This document shows, in pieces, positions 46,601-62,572 of a stretch of DNA of 64,000 nucleotides. Location: contig BDSI01000038.1 in the NCBI GenBank assembly GCA_003117195.1, positions 558,001 through 622,000 of the forward strand, written 5' to 3'. How positions within the stretch are numbered: the first letter of the stretch is position 1; each line of letters opens with the position of its first letter. The notes below the pieces were generated by a model that did not search any database, was not told the DNA's origin, and was given only the letters and a program-made list of their open reading frames with translations. The position numbers and the translations under genes are program-made. This DNA comes from Eudorina sp. 2006-703-Eu-15 (Eukaryota > Chlorophyta > Chlorophyceae > Chlamydomonadales > Volvocaceae).

Positions 46601-48995
46601 GCGCCAGGTTCGTTTTCCGGGCTGTTGTTTTCCCTCACAGCACCACTCTTCGCGGTGTCCTCGACACGCTTCCACCTCCCGTGCCACCCGACCCCTTACG
46701 TGACGTCCCGCGCCGCCCCGTCCCGAACGCCCTCTTCCCAGGCCGACGGCTCAGCCGACGGCGCGGGCACCTCCGCCGAGGACGCCACTCTGGAGGCCTT
46801 CAAGCGCGCGGCGGCCGAGCTGGCGGAGCGGCGGAAGGAGGAGGCCATGGCCGTCGAGGACCGCATCGCCAAGTACATCAAGGCCTGGATGAAGGAGTGG
46901 GAGGACGACCTGGAGCGCCGGCCGGACGTGGTCAAGGACAGCAGCTCGGGTGCGTGCGTGAGGGGGCCCTCTCCCCCCCGCCCGGGTTTCTCAGGCAACG
47001 CGTCGCGCGTGCCTGCATCGCGCGTACACGGCATGTGGCGGTGCGGGTTCTGCAGCGAGAGTCGGGCGAGGAGGTTTTCCACGTGGGCACGGGCCCGTTT
47101 TGTGGATAGCCCGCCAGCTGGGGCTGGCGATGTTTGTCATGGCAGCGTTTGCAACCAGCATTGTGAAGGGGTGATCCTCTCACGTTTGAAAGGGGGAATT
47201 ACAAACGTGAGGGGAGGAGGGCGTGGTCGCCAGCACACCGCCCGGGGGCCCACAGGCCGCCTGCAGATAAGAAACGTTCGGATCACGGCACGCTAGGCGG
47301 TTTGGAAGGGGGGAGGCTGGGGGAGGCTGCGCTCCACATCCACAAATACTAACTCACACACGAATACTAACTGGACGCCATTGGACGTGGACATGGCGTG
47401 TGGACGGGGACGCTCGTTGGTTGCATGGCTGCCCGCCCTAAAGGGCGCCTTGGTCCCTGGTGTCGATCAAGACAGCGAAGCCGCGGCAGGTCACCAAATG
47501 CCCTGGTCCCTTCCGCTGTCGAGGCCGCAGGCATCCACGCCACCCTGACCTTCAAGCAGACCGTGCGCAACATGGAGCCGCTGTACGACCGGCTCCGAAA
47601 CCGCCAGATCACGGACGAGCTGCTGACGGGGCTGTGGATGATGGTGCAGGCCATGCGCAACCGCAACTACCTGCACGCCAACGACATCTACCTGAAGCTC
47701 GCCATCGGCAACGCGCCCTGGCCCATCGGTGTGACCAGCGTGGGTATCCACGAGCGCTCCGCGCGTGAGAAGATCTCGCACGTCATGAACACCAACGGCC
47801 AGGCGCACATCATGAACGACGAGGCCACGCGCAAGTACTTCCAGGTGCGGTTGTAGGGGATTTGGGGTCGGGGCGAACGGGAAACCCGGAAGGAACTCAG
47901 TCATGCCCAGCGCTCGTTGGCGAGGTAGCATGTATTACCGTGCCATGGTGCCTGCAGCGATAGCAGAGGTAGGCCGCGGGGATGTGCGCGGCGGCGCGAC
48001 CGCGCGGTAAGGGTAGGGGGCCGATAGCCGTTAGGTGACTGGGGGGTTGCAGTGCGCGGCGGTTGGGGTTGCCGAGCCATTGCGGGGTCCCAGGCTTGGG
48101 GTTGGTGGGATGGCGAGGTTGGTGGGTGCTGCGAGTCAGGATCAGGGTTGGCGAAAGGCGCGTGGAACTAGGGGAGGCAGGGTGGGGAGGCGCGTGAGAT
48201 GGTTGCCAGATTGGGCCAAACGAGAGGCAAACGAGAGGCAGAGCCCCAAGGGGAAGGTTGGGATGCTGAGAGGTTGACGGCCCTTATGCGTCGTGCGGTC
48301 TGGTGGGGGGGGGCGCGCGCTCGGAGCGGGGGCCGGCGGGTCCCGAACGGAGTTCAGGTCGGACACGACGGAAGAAGCAGGGCCGACCGCACCTGCCCCT
48401 AGGCTTGCTTTGTACGCCACTCCCGTATGTGGCCACCTCGCGTCCTCGGCCTCCCCCGCCTTCGGGACCTCTCCAGACCGGGCCCAGTTCAGGTTCGGTA
48501 TGCCCCTCCGACAGTCTCCCTCTTCCCTTTCCTTCTGTTCTCTTTCACTCTTCCACTCTGTGCTGCTGTCCACTTCCCCTTCCCCCGCGCCCTGCACTCG
48601 CCCTCGCACCCCACTTTCCCCTCACCCCCGGATGGCTCGCCCGACTGCCCCACGCCCCCCAACCGCAGTCCATTAAGCGCTTGGTCACGCAGCTGCAGCG
48701 GCTGTACCCAACGGACCCCTCCCGCTCCGTGGATTTCGACCCGGTGCCGGACCCGGGGAAAGGCGCGCAAGGGGACGGCTGCGCCAAGATGGCGCTCATC
48801 GAGGCGGAGCGCCGCGGCGAGCTGCCGCTGGCGCTGCCGGCCGCGCCGCACTTCCTCGACCACGACGGCTCGGTGCGGGTCCCGGAGAAGTGGAGCTCCA
48901 TCTTGAACCGGTTCCGGGAGTCGTCCCCCAGCCTGGCGAACATGGGGGAGGGCGACAGCAGGGAGGGCTCCCCCGCGCCGGGCGCGAAGCACTGA
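43619..48995 (+). CDS. PRP18: pre-mRNA-splicing factor PRP18
   Basis: PRP18 acts in the second catalytic step of pre-mRNA splicing, with SLU7 and the U5 snRNP. Seven exons: 43619-43765, 44122-44196, 44600-44683, 45705-45959, 46742-46949, 47531-47844 and 48669-48995 (TGA), 469 residues. The N-terminus is charged helix (RTQLEEARLQKIREEEAKER). The PRP4-like/PRP18 N motif is LTREEVIRRLRALGEPATLF followed by SDFDRLKRLRKAEAEMAVNM. The conserved C-terminal helical domain carries NDIYLKLAIGNAPWPIGVTS and VGIHERSAREKI, the signature loop of the family, then FQSIKRLVTQLQRLYPTDPS. The last ~65 residues are a less conserved extension. Exon 4 ends in an Ala/Gly/Ser-rich spacer. Intron 3 holds C- and G-rich repeats. 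Exon 2 has two possible donors; the one used here (44197) keeps phase 0. Confidence 0.95.
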
Positions 48996-51571
48996 GCCGC
49001 CCCGCGCGCGCCCTCGGCAGCGCAGCGGGATGCATCACCTTTGGGAGGAATGCGGGCGGCCGTTCCCCCTGGCTGCGCTCTCTTAGCTGGTAGCCTGTCT
49101 GTTCTGTATTCTCAGCGCTGGTGCGCGTCCCCGGCGGTGCTGCTGCGGATGGGTTGTGTCGGTACCTGCAACCCGGCGACGCTAAGGGTCAGGTTGCCGG
49201 GAGAGGGAATGTGAGGCTCTGCTGGATGGTCACAACGTGTGTTGGCGCGTGTTGGCTGTGTCGTGTGGGGCCGGTGGTATCCCGGGTAGGTCCCCATTGG
49301 GTCTTGAGCCGGCTCTGGGGGATGGTCGGAGGGAGCCCCATCTCATGCCATGACCGGTTTAGCCGATGCTGTGCTGCTGGTGGTAGCTGGCGTGGACTGG
49401 ACGTTTGGTCTTCCCCGTTTTCGCAATAAGTGCACGCGCTGTATTTGAAAGGAAGCCTAGTGTCAGCAGGGGATGCTGACGGTGGCGTGGTGAATGCCGC
49501 GTGGGACGGATTCCACGTAGACAGCACGGCCCCGTCGTGGGGCCCTGGGGTCGGCGGTTGGGCCTGCGGTGGGGTTTTAGCTTGCTGTGCATGTGTGGTG
49601 GTCTTAGGATTGGCCACGCAGTCCACCACTCCTGCCCCATGTAGGGTTTTCGCCATATGTATATAGCACGCGTTTGGATGCCGCTCAGCGACCATGCACG
49701 GTTTAATATAGCAGCGACTTGGGCGGATGATGCCCGAGCTCGGGTTAAATTACAGGATTATCTGTTCGTCGGAGGCCTGCATGCCGCTGTGGGAGTGGGG
49801 TGAGGTGGCTGCGCCTCACAGCAATGGGGCGCTTTGCTGATTGGTTCAGGCGGACCTGGGGGACGCAGCATTAGATATTGAGTTGACGGCAATGCTAGTA
49901 CTCGCATAACTCGGTTGGTGTAGCATGGATGTCGCACGGCTAGGGTGCGCCGGGGTGCGCCGGAGGACAGCGGGCTGCGAACGGGAGCGGCGCGGATGCG
50001 ATGTGACAGCCGCCGGAGGCTGATGCCCATGGGCCCTCGGAAATGTAACCTCCGCTCTGACTCGTTGATCAACAAGGCGCTCCATGGCCTTTTGGAGGTG
50101 GTCGCGTCTTAAGCACCGACTGGGCCCGTCGGTCAAGTGGCCCCTAAAAAGGCCATACGGTGGCTCTGGGAATTGCCACCTTGCTCCGTGAAGAGGCCGT
50201 GGGCAGGTGGTGCAGGCCGCAAACCCACGGGTGGAGCGTGTTCAGCGCAGGGAACATGGTTGATGTCTGCCACCGCCGCGACCGAACGAGTTACGTGCGG
50301 GGCTGTCCTAGTCGTTGCACCCACGTCGCGTCGGTGACTCCGTATACGTGGCGCTCCTACACCGTGTCTTACCAATTCCCATGGCCCGACATGCCCGCAT
50401 GCGACGATTTCGAGTTAACGCGATGAAGCGGAAACAGAGGCGCTTACCGTGCACACATCGTTGGTTCATCCGTACAATGCCAGCTCCGCAATGCTTTCAT
50501 GCAAAGGTACAATTGATGAGGAGGGCCGACAACCGTGGCACGCGGTGGGCTGCTTGTGCCGTATTTCCGCGTTTGCTTGCCGAGCGCGTTGTCACAGAGA
50601 ATCGGGCCTGTGCTTTCAGATATTTAGAAATGTGTAAAGTTCAGTTACTGTCATGCTGGCCTGTAGCTGAGGACTGAAAAACGCCATTACCGTTGGCGCT
50701 GACTCAGTCTATCCGCGGGATGGAGATGACACCCAGATGATGCAGCATTAAAATGTGCGTAAATGCACTGAATCCTCTAGACATTAGCTGCTGCTACACA
50801 ACGGTGATCATGGGATCTTTGCAAGGAGGTTCTAGCAGGAGCGTGTAACTGGGGGGTTGCAAAATTCGAGATCCATGCGGTGTGCTATGCACGTGCAGTC
50901 CAACCTTCATGCTAATGTCTCCTGGCCCCAATCTCACGTCCTTCGCACTAGGGCGTCTAACGATTGCAATATCGGTGTGGTGTGCATGGCCGCGCTGTGG
51001 GATGAAACGTAACAAAAGGATCATGACCGGGGTGATGAGACCTGCCGTCTGTCAGCCGCGCTAACCGTCGACAGAAAGTTTGCAGCTGAGATACAGTTGG
51101 TGCCGTATGTCATATATCACACAAGGAGGGCAAGGGACGAACAGACGTTGTCCCCGACAACCGTTTGCACAACGCCAGCCAGCACTTTGGTTATGAGTAG
51201 AATTGATAGGATACAACATTTTAGTTCTTTTGTTATTGATAAGTTATTGATAAAGAGGCAAAATTCACGAGCGCGTGCCCAGGCGCAGCCGCGACGGTCA
51301 ACCCATTGCCAGCTGTTACTCCGTTACTGGACGTGTGCACTCTTCGGACAGCATTCTTGCATCCGAATGGAACATATAAAGGTATTTTTCATATTCTGTT
51401 GAAAGCAACGGTCGGGTCACCGAGCCATTTTGTGCCGTACTGCTGTACTGCGAGGAAAAAGACTTCAAAAGTGGGCGTCCTGAAGAAAAAATCATTCGCA
51501 AGACCCAACAAAGCAATTACGCTGCTTGACCTTAAGACCTTACTTGTACTTTCAGATAAAGTCAGCCAGAA
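48996..51571. other. intergenic region between PRP18 and H2A.Z
   Basis: No supportable gene in 2.6 kb. The region becomes AT-richer toward 51 kb, as expected for the H2A.Z promoter. A TATA-like ACATATAAA lies at about 51370, some 200 nt before the H2A.Z start. Open frames here are unconserved and lack splice support. Confidence 0.5.
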
Positions 51572-52414
51572 ATGTCGGGCAAGGGCGCGAAGGGCCTTTC
51601 GGGAAAGGGTGCCAAGGGCACCATGGGCGACAAGCTCAAGGGTGACAAGAAGAAGCCAACGAGTCGTTCAGCGAAGGCCGGCCTGCAATTCCCTGTGGGC
51701 CGTATCCACCGTCTTCTCAAGGTCAGCATTGGGAAGCCTTGGTCCGGATATGTCAAGGTCGCTTTTTTGACTGACTCTTCTTTTAACGTAGAGCCGTGTC
51801 ACTGCCAACGGACGTGTTGGTGCTACGTCCGCCGTGTACGCCGCGGCGATTCTAGGTGAGCGAAAGTGTGCATCTTGGTCCATGGCTGCGGTTCTAGGCT
51901 AACGGCGCACTTGCCCGATGCCGTCTCTTGTATTACCAGAGTACCTGACCGCTGAGGTGCTGGAGCTTGCGGGCAACGCTTCCAAGGATTTGAAGGTGCG
52001 ACCACCTACAGATGGCACAAGGACTGGCGCTCGTGGACCTTCTCTGACTTCAGTTTTCTCTTCTTTGATGCGTACAGGTCAAGCGTATCACGCCACGCCA
52101 CTTGCAGCTCGCCATTCGCGGTGACGAGGAGCTTGACACGCTCATTAAGGTACGCAGCCCTGGTTGTTTGACCGTCGCAACCGACTGACCCGGGACGCGA
52201 GCGTTAGGTTGACTGTCTTCACAATGCCATGACTGTAGATTGTAACAATCTTATATGATCGGAACATATTCGTTTGCGATGCCATCCTAAGCCCTAACTC
52301 GCAACGTTGTCCGTGTCGCAGGCCACGATCGCCGGTGGTGGTGTCATCCCGCACATTCACAAGTCCCTCATCAGCAAGCAACAAAAGAAGGAAGGCGTGC
52401 CCATGCTGGCGTAA
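51572..52414 (+). CDS. H2A.Z: histone H2A.Z variant
   Basis: A replication-independent H2A variant placed in promoter nucleosomes by the SWR1 complex. Five exons: 51572-51721, 51792-51855, 51940-51995, 52078-52149 and 52322-52414 (TAA), 144 residues. The N-tail is Lys/Gly-rich ([20 protein letters not shown]). The fold follows with [35 protein letters not shown] and [19 protein letters not shown]. The diagnostic H2A.Z docking region is [20 protein letters not shown], then [20 protein letters not shown]. This and the presence of introns separate it from canonical H2A, which in volvocaleans is intron-poor and clustered with other histones. The short tail after SLISKQQKK is GVPMLA. A TGTAA signal lies 88 nt after the stop. 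Confidence 0.97.
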
Positions 52415-52501
52415 TGATCGTGGTCACCATTACGATGCATTGCGGCGTTGCTGATACTGGCTCACTCGGTTGTCGCGCCTTCGCTGGCGGCGGAGGTTGC
52501 G

Positions 52502-52506
52502 TGTAA
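52502..52506 (+). terminator. TGTAA polyadenylation signal of H2A.Z
   Basis: TGTAA 88 nt downstream of the H2A.Z stop codon, the expected volvocalean signal and distance range. Confidence 0.65.
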
Positions 52507-52558
52507 AATAAGAGCTGCGTGCACACCTGCAACCAGGTTGCAGATTTGACTAATGTTT

Positions 52559-52563
52559 TTACA
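52559..52563 (-). terminator. TGTAA polyadenylation signal of the RsmH-like gene
   Basis: TTACA on the plus strand reads TGTAA on the minus strand, about 181 nt after the RsmH-like stop codon. Confidence 0.5.
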
Positions 52564-52743
52564 CTTAACCTGACATGACTGTACCGCTTATATCGGTATG
52601 CGGGGTGTCTTTGACATTGAAGAGTGTCCTTCGGTTGGGTCGTGCAACGGTAACCGTTTGCACAAAATTGTTGTGGAGCCGTTGGCCAACGCCCGGTCTT
52701 CCAAAATAGGAATGAAGACATGTAACGTCCGGTTGAAATGATG

Positions 52744-55699
<2,956 letters not shown>

Positions 55700-57052
55700 C
55701 GCGTCTTACAGCTATCGTTCAATTCATCAACTCATGAAACAAATTTATTGTCTTCCGTGACTTGCGATCGCATGTATCAATGTTTAGCCCGAACGTAAAG
55801 TGGAATGGATACGGGCGTGCGCCGTCACGTCCGCGTACACAAACGCTAGTTCCTATAATAGGAGATGACCTGTGTCCTGAGGGACAGTATGAATCAGCAA
55901 ATGAAGAGGGAAAGGAGGCTTCCGACCCGCAATTGAAGTGCTCCGCAAAGTTAAAGACTTGTCATGTATTTCAGATATTCTCAGGATTCTCAAAGATTGC
56001 GAACACGGCCCATGTGCTTGCTCGCGTGCCTACGAAACATGAGCAGCCGCACATGTACGTGGCGAATAACGGTTTCTGTTAGTAAGACCAACGGACATTT
56101 GCAACGGGCGAAGTGCAGACCCACGAAATCACTCGAGATCCCAGAAGCAAAGACTCCGAGCTCTCTAGATATAATCCTCCTAATAATGTTTCTGCTTTTC
56201 CTAATATCCTTGCTGTGATGATCGGTTGGTTTTATCGTGTTTTAATTTTCTGTTGTCGAGGCCTTAGCTGTCCGCTTTCTTGGAGGTGCTTAATTACTGC
56301 CGTCCATATTGACCTCTCAGTGATGTGCCGTAGATGTTTGCACATAACCCACATAATGTTACATCCACCAAACCCACCTGCCAACGCTGACTCAAGTGGG
56401 GTCAGTGGACTCCCCCCACTGCCTTCTTTCAAGGCCCACGCATGCGCAGTCCTGTGGCACTAATCTGCGAGCTTCGCCTGCCCGCATCGGCATTTGCACC
56501 GCTGCCTTGCAGCGCACGACTCCCGAAAGCTTGCGCCACGCCGCCACGCCATGATCGGGATTCTGTGCGCCACGGCATAAGGACGCGCGCAAGGCCTCTA
56601 CGAGAGACCGCGCCTGGCATCATCATCACCGCGCCTTCGTAGCCCAGCATAACCCTACTGAGCCCAAAACGGACATGTGATCAATTCAACCAATCCAACA
56701 TCCACCCAGATCAACTGCCAGAGCGGGCAACGCGCTATCACACTCAGTCCCTCAATCGCACGGGCGCCGGCGCATGGATCGTTGCCGCGATCAGCGCGGT
56801 GTTCCTTGGGGCCCCGTGCAAGTGCGTGACGGTGAGCGCAATTGTTGAGTGCCCGCCCACATCGGGAGTGCTGCCCATCGCGCGATAGCTCGAAACGGGC
56901 AGCGAACCGCAGGCGCCAGACGCCACGCATGCGCCAAGCGGCAAACGCTGCGAGGCGCCGCTAGTCCGACTGTCCCTGCCGCCCTATACCTCCTCGCTCC
57001 CACCGTCAAGCCCTTCCGGCCGCCTCCAAGCCCACCAATGTTATCCGCAAAA

Positions 57053-57257
57053 GTCGGCCGTGCCCCCGCAATCCCAGCCCCACACCCCAGCTTTCCAGTC
57101 GGCTCCCGCAAGCCCAGCCCCACACCCCAGCTTTCCAGTCGGCTCCCGCAATCCCAGCCCCACACCCCAGCTTTCCAGTCGGCCGTGCCCCCGCAATCCC
57201 AGCCCCTCACCCCAGCTTTCCAGTCGGCCGTGCCCCCGCAAGCCCAGCCCCACCCCG
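57053..57257. repeat. minisatellite with 40- and 45-bp units
   Basis: Five units begin at 57053, 57098, 57138, 57178 and 57223, each with a CCCGCAA(T/G)CCCAGCCCC block and CAGCTTTCCA before the next GTCGGC. The units differ by a 5-bp GCCGTGCC/GCTCC exchange. The array produces long Gly/Trp-rich minus-strand and Pro-rich plus-strand open frames that are not treated as genes. Confidence 0.9.
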
Positions 57258-59065
57258 AGTTCTCCCGGCCGGCCATTCCATGGCATCCTCCTCCCCGTGT
57301 CGACGTGGCGGGCCGCAGACGCCTGACCGCCGCACGGGGGATAAGTATTGGCGCACCGAGGGCGTTGCCCTGCAGATGACTGCCGTGAACCTTGTCGTAT
57401 CGCGAAACAGCCGTGCATGATCCCAGAGCCAGAGATACGGCATGCGGCAGACGAAACACAGAAGCGGTCGAGACTGCTTGGCATTCTTGGCATAACGCAC
57501 ACAGCTCGTACCCGGGGTCTGCGCTACACAGCAGCGGCGACACAAGACGAGGGCACACGACCGGACCAGTCGGGCTGCAGCTGACGCCCCTAGCCAATCC
57601 AGCATCCTGAAAATTTGGCATCTTTCCATCCACACGTTACCTTTCCAGTTCGCAAATGCAGACCCCTAGACCCCTCACGACGGGGCACCACACCGGGTGC
57701 CCCGAGAGCCATCCGCGGCTCTTCCATAACCCCCCAACCCCCCCATGTTTTAGCACAAGGTGAACGCCGGTGCGCAGCGGTGGGCGGGGTGACAAACCCA
57801 AGGACTCTTGACGGTCATCTGAATTTGAGGCAATGAAAACCAGCGTATGCATGCAGATAATGACGCAGGACTAAACGCCCAGCAACAACCAACAGCCAAC
57901 GGCCGGCCCCCTGCTGCAGGACTCCTCGTGAAACAGCAACAGGAAAGCACTGGGTAGGATTCACGGCCGGCCACCGCCAGGCGCTCCGCGCATGAGTCCA
58001 TAGGGTTGCAAACACAATTCCCCCACACCTCCTGAAGCACAGTTGCGCGAATCCGCAGCTCGCAGGCATCGCGCCGCGCTGTGCTAAACCCGGCAGAGAG
58101 CGCCCACCGCAGTTTAGAATCAGCTTACTACGTCCGCAGCGGCCACGTAGCATTACGGCGCCCCACACTGACGCCCATTATCCGTAATGAGATGGCCCCA
58201 GCCAGACACCCACAACCCCCGGCCCGACATGGCCGACAGGGTCCAGAGGAATTCTTAGAGGCGCCCTTTGATGCCGGTCCATGGCATTATAAAGAAGCAT
58301 ACTGAGAATATAGCCCCCACCCTCCCACACACACACACACACCACCACATGTGCGGTTGCAGTTGTACGGAAGCACGACATGTACGGCAACGCGACTGCC
58401 CAAACGGTCGCCCCACGACGGAAAGCGAGGGAAAGGTATGCGTTTAATGAAACCGGACGCAAAAGGACAGAGAGGCCAATCAAAGATTTCAGCAGCGTGC
58501 CCGAAGGGCACGGCGCGTCATATGTTATTGCTTCTTTCTGTGATTCCGGAATCAAGCACATGCGCAGACGTAGTTAACACATACACACGACGCAAAACCG
58601 CACACACGGGCTTGTACGACGCTGCACCGCAACCGCCGGGGCGAGAATCAGATGATGGCACAACGAGGGCACGACAAGCATCCCCGGACTCTATTCCCCA
58701 GAAAACCCACATCACGCCGCCGTATGGCATGGGATAGAATGCGGCAGCTGCGCGGCGCTCCGAGCGATGTCGCCGAAACGCTCTATGTCACCTGCGGCTG
58801 CCAGCGCTCTTCCCCATTCCTGCCAACGCACGTGTCATCGAGCAACCGGTTAGCTGACTGCCCCTAGCCACCCCGCCTGAGGGCCCCCTTGGCCCAACCA
58901 ATGATCTCTGTATGAAATAAATTCTGCACAGCCTAAAGTCGCGGCCGTGTTGAAACCCCCCACGGGTTAGCAACGGGGCCCTAGACTTCCCCGAAGCAAC
59001 AGGTTCTACGCAGCCGCGCATCTGTTGTTCCAATCCGTTTTCGAAATGTTTGCATTCCATCATAG

Positions 59066-59066
<1 letters not shown>

Positions 59067-59107
<41 letters not shown>
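59067..59107. repeat. (CA)20 microsatellite
   Basis: An uninterrupted CA run, the longest simple repeat in the window. Confidence 0.97.
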
Positions 59108-59110
<3 letters not shown>

Positions 59111-62100
59111 GCAATCATCCAATGCTTCTACCAAACAAAGCCCCATATCCGCACCCATCAGAGCCCCTCGGGGCCCGACGGGCTCTGACCAAGCCGCGCG
59201 CAGCCCCCGCCACCCTCCAATGGCCCTCGTATCAGTTCCCGATCAAGCGAATAACCTCCCCTATTGGCGATCCCAGGGTGCCAGCTGCGTGCTACGGATA
59301 GACAGAGGGATGGTTGCAGCCCGCAGGTTGTGGAGGGCACCGCCGCCGCTGTCGCCGTCCCGCCCCGAGGCAGTCGCAGCACCATCAGTGGCGTAGCCGC
59401 TACAGACCAACCCGCAAGCCTGCGCGCGACCCATATATCCCGGCTGCGAGCGCAACAACGTTCCCCAAGCCAATCATACCTCAGTCCCGAAATGATCAAG
59501 AGTAACCCGCGCCCCCACGTCCTCCCATCCAGAAATCCTTCGATGACCGCGTCCTCCAGAGCCACGGATTACTGTCGTAAGACAAAATGTACGACGCCCC
59601 AAACAGGAGCACAATGATAACAGCAGCACGATCCCTTGTCGCGACGCGCTCCTTGTATACGACGACGCAATGGGACTCGCCTTCAACGGACCCTGTCCTG
59701 CCAAGACGGCATGGACTTGAGGCTGCCGTTTCTTTGAGTTTCTAAAAACATCCCAGTTGTGGCCGGCCATCCCCACGCATACCTCGATGGCGCAATGCGG
59801 CCGATCAATTTCATACTAACAGAAACGCAAAACCCACATCCACATCATCATGCAACTGACAAATATCGCGACAGCTCGAAAGCGTGCCCGTGAATACATC
59901 ATCATTCCAGTCACGGCTCCCCATCCGTAAGTTCCTACATTCGCACATACAGCCGGGCGAGCAACTTTACCCCGGGGCAACCGTGACCCCCTCATGTCTC
60001 CCATGTTGCGTGATCAGCCGTACAACGCCCACCCCCCACCGCCCACTCCAGCCCACAGACACACACACATGGGTTGCCTGCCTCAATAACACACACATGG
60101 GTTGCATTTCTAAACACACGCACACACATGGTGTGTGTGATTGGAACGACCACAAGCCCACCTTCGTCCCGCGCCCGCGCCCCGCCATGGACAGAACGCG
60201 TCCTGACATAGACCCGTACGCCCTAATCATCTTTCCCATCATACCAGCTCCACACAACCCACACACTGACCCACCCGCCAGCCGCGCACCCACGCACGCC
60301 ACCCCCCCACGCATCCATCCAGCTGTTGCCCAAGTGTAAACTTCAAGCCTCCGCCAAGTCCGTGCCATCCCGCTAGATGAGACCACCCCCGTCAACCCAC
60401 TCCACGAAGTCCAATCCATGCCCGCGATCAACGACCAACGGCCAGACGGTTCTCCTTGTTATCCAACCGTCAAGGTGCCAAACCGGACGATCTCCTCATT
60501 TGCCCTGAATGAACAGAGCCCGCGCCCCCTCATTTTACACACACACACGCTGGTTCGGGTAGGGCGGGTTTCTTCGCTAAACACGCGCACACACACGCGC
60601 GCGCGCACAAACGCAGACAGCATCCGCTGCGACCCCGCAAAGCATCACCTGAAACGGCGACAAGCCATACCCGCTCAATATCCCACCCACTCCTGTGACA
60701 CGATCGAACGTCTCTTCCTGGCTCATCGAATCCCGCAATCGTCGAGCCCGACTCAAAAACTCTGAACCCCAACACGCGCACAGCTAGACCGCGGCCCACG
60801 TGTCTGGCTCCGTACGGCAAAACGCCGCACTGTCGCCTCGCACGACTGCTCAATAAACACAACGTGACCCACCCCGGTCGCTGTCTCGCTGTGTCGTCAA
60901 AACGCATATCCCAACAATTTCCTGACAGACTAAGACGCTTCACTTCCCCCAACAATACTTCGCAGTGGTTTGCGGGCTACTTGTTTCCCGGAGGCGGCGT
61001 CGGCAGGGCCTAGGCCCAATCTGCCGACGGCACGCGCACCGAGAATAAGTGCCGCGCTTGATTCTTGTCCAGCGGATGCCAGCGTTCTGCCGCAGTGTGT
61101 GTGTGCCTCTTTGCGTCAGCAGAGGCCCCGGGCACCCGGCGGACGACTTGCCTCGCTGGAGGGTAGGTAGGTGGGTGCGTGCCTCTGTGCGGCCTCCGGC
61201 GGACAGCTCTCTCCGTAGGGTGCAGCGAGCTCTCCTTGTCCGGGACTTGTCCGGGCCGCCGTGCCAGGTCCCCGTCTTGCGACTTCTCGTCTCCACAGGG
61301 CAAGCTTGCAACACTCAAGCCCTGTCGGGCTGATTGTCAACCTCCCCCAGATTCCACACGATAACCCATCCCGATGTTCGCAGAGGATGTCGAGCACAGA
61401 CGCCCACACGGGCTCGCAGGGCTACCCTGGACAAGTCCAACCTCGCAACCGGTCAGGCGGAGGTCGCAGCGGCCCAGCAGGTGCTCCGCACATGCTCACA
61501 TCACTTTCGCGGATACCTCACCCCCAGAAGGTAAGCACCCGCGCCTTCACCTATGCCTCTGCCTTCTCGCCTTAGAGGCAGTTCAGGCGAGCAGTCCGCG
61601 TAGCTGGACGCAGGTATATAGAATGCTGATCAACTCGGCACATACGAAAGACTGGCACATGGAATTTGCTGGTTGCCAGGCGCAAAATGCGCCGCAACGC
61701 AGTCCGCGCGACTGGTTCATTCCCCCCTAAAACCCCTTCCCCCACTCCACCCGACTCGCCCGCCCCAGACCGAACCCATGGCCAGAATACGAGTTCACAG
61801 AGAATTACGATAGGTACCCGCACGGATTGAAGCCCGCCGCCCCCGCAAGTTTCCCCCCGGCCTTTACAGACGCAAACTCACAGAGCACAAGTGTGGGCTG
61901 TGGCTTGTACTTGCCGGCATGAGCGGGGATCAGGGACTTGAAAAGCCGTGACCTAAAATTGCGAGGGGCGTTGCCCTCATGGCAGGGGTGGGGGGCTTAC
62001 AACCCCGACCCAGCACCCACACACGCACATATACGCACACACACAAACACCCACCAACCAACGCGCACACGGAAAGGCAGGCAGGCACGAAGCCAGACCT

Positions 62101-62572
62101 GACATTACCGCCGCGGTCATGATTACACACCAAAGATAATACAGAGTACGAGGTATCAAGAGTTTAGGGTCGCCCCGCTCGCAACTACAACGCTCCCCGT
62201 TGGGCCGTCGTTGCTGCTGCGCGCCATCGCCCTAGGCTCATATCCTTCGGTAGATACATTCGATTACCCTGGAAAGGGCCTTCAATCTCCATCCCCTCCC
62301 ACCCCGTACATTATTTCCTTGTCGTAGGCATGCGTACACATCCACACTACAAACCAATCCATCCCCGACCCCCTTCCCCCACCTCCTGATAAAGGACTGG
62401 GTCCCAAAAGCTCGTGGCAGGTTGCCATCCATGGTCAGTCGTCTCCAGCGTCTGCAGTGAGGTGCCTCGAACAGAGAAGCGACCAGGAGCCCGCCAAGCA
62501 ACCTGCGACGAAGACCATCATAAGGCCCATGAAACGCCGTCATGCGCTTGCTAGTACGGGCGCACGTCTCGA

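Larger units (their letters stand above)
52415..52743. other. short convergent intergenic spacer, H2A.Z / RsmH-like
   Basis: Only 329 bp lie between the two stop codons. It holds polyadenylation signals for both genes in crossed order, about 57 nt apart, so the two transcripts probably come very close or overlap. Confidence 0.7.
55700..62572. other. gene-poor, repeat-rich interval
   Basis: No gene could be supported in 6.9 kb. The first ~700 bp are AT-richer and include the promoter side of the RsmH-like gene. The 56.6-57.7 kb part holds a minisatellite. From 58.3 to 62.1 kb the plus strand is rich in CA and C tracts, including a (CA)20 run at 59067-59107 and shorter ones near 58330, 60060, 60540 and 62030. 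Open frames here are low complexity or carry the minisatellite. Confidence 0.5.

Noticed and set aside
56791..57635. 280-residue minus-strand frame with Gly/Trp-rich repeats
   Set aside because: Most of it is translated minisatellite, with no conserved domain or splice support.
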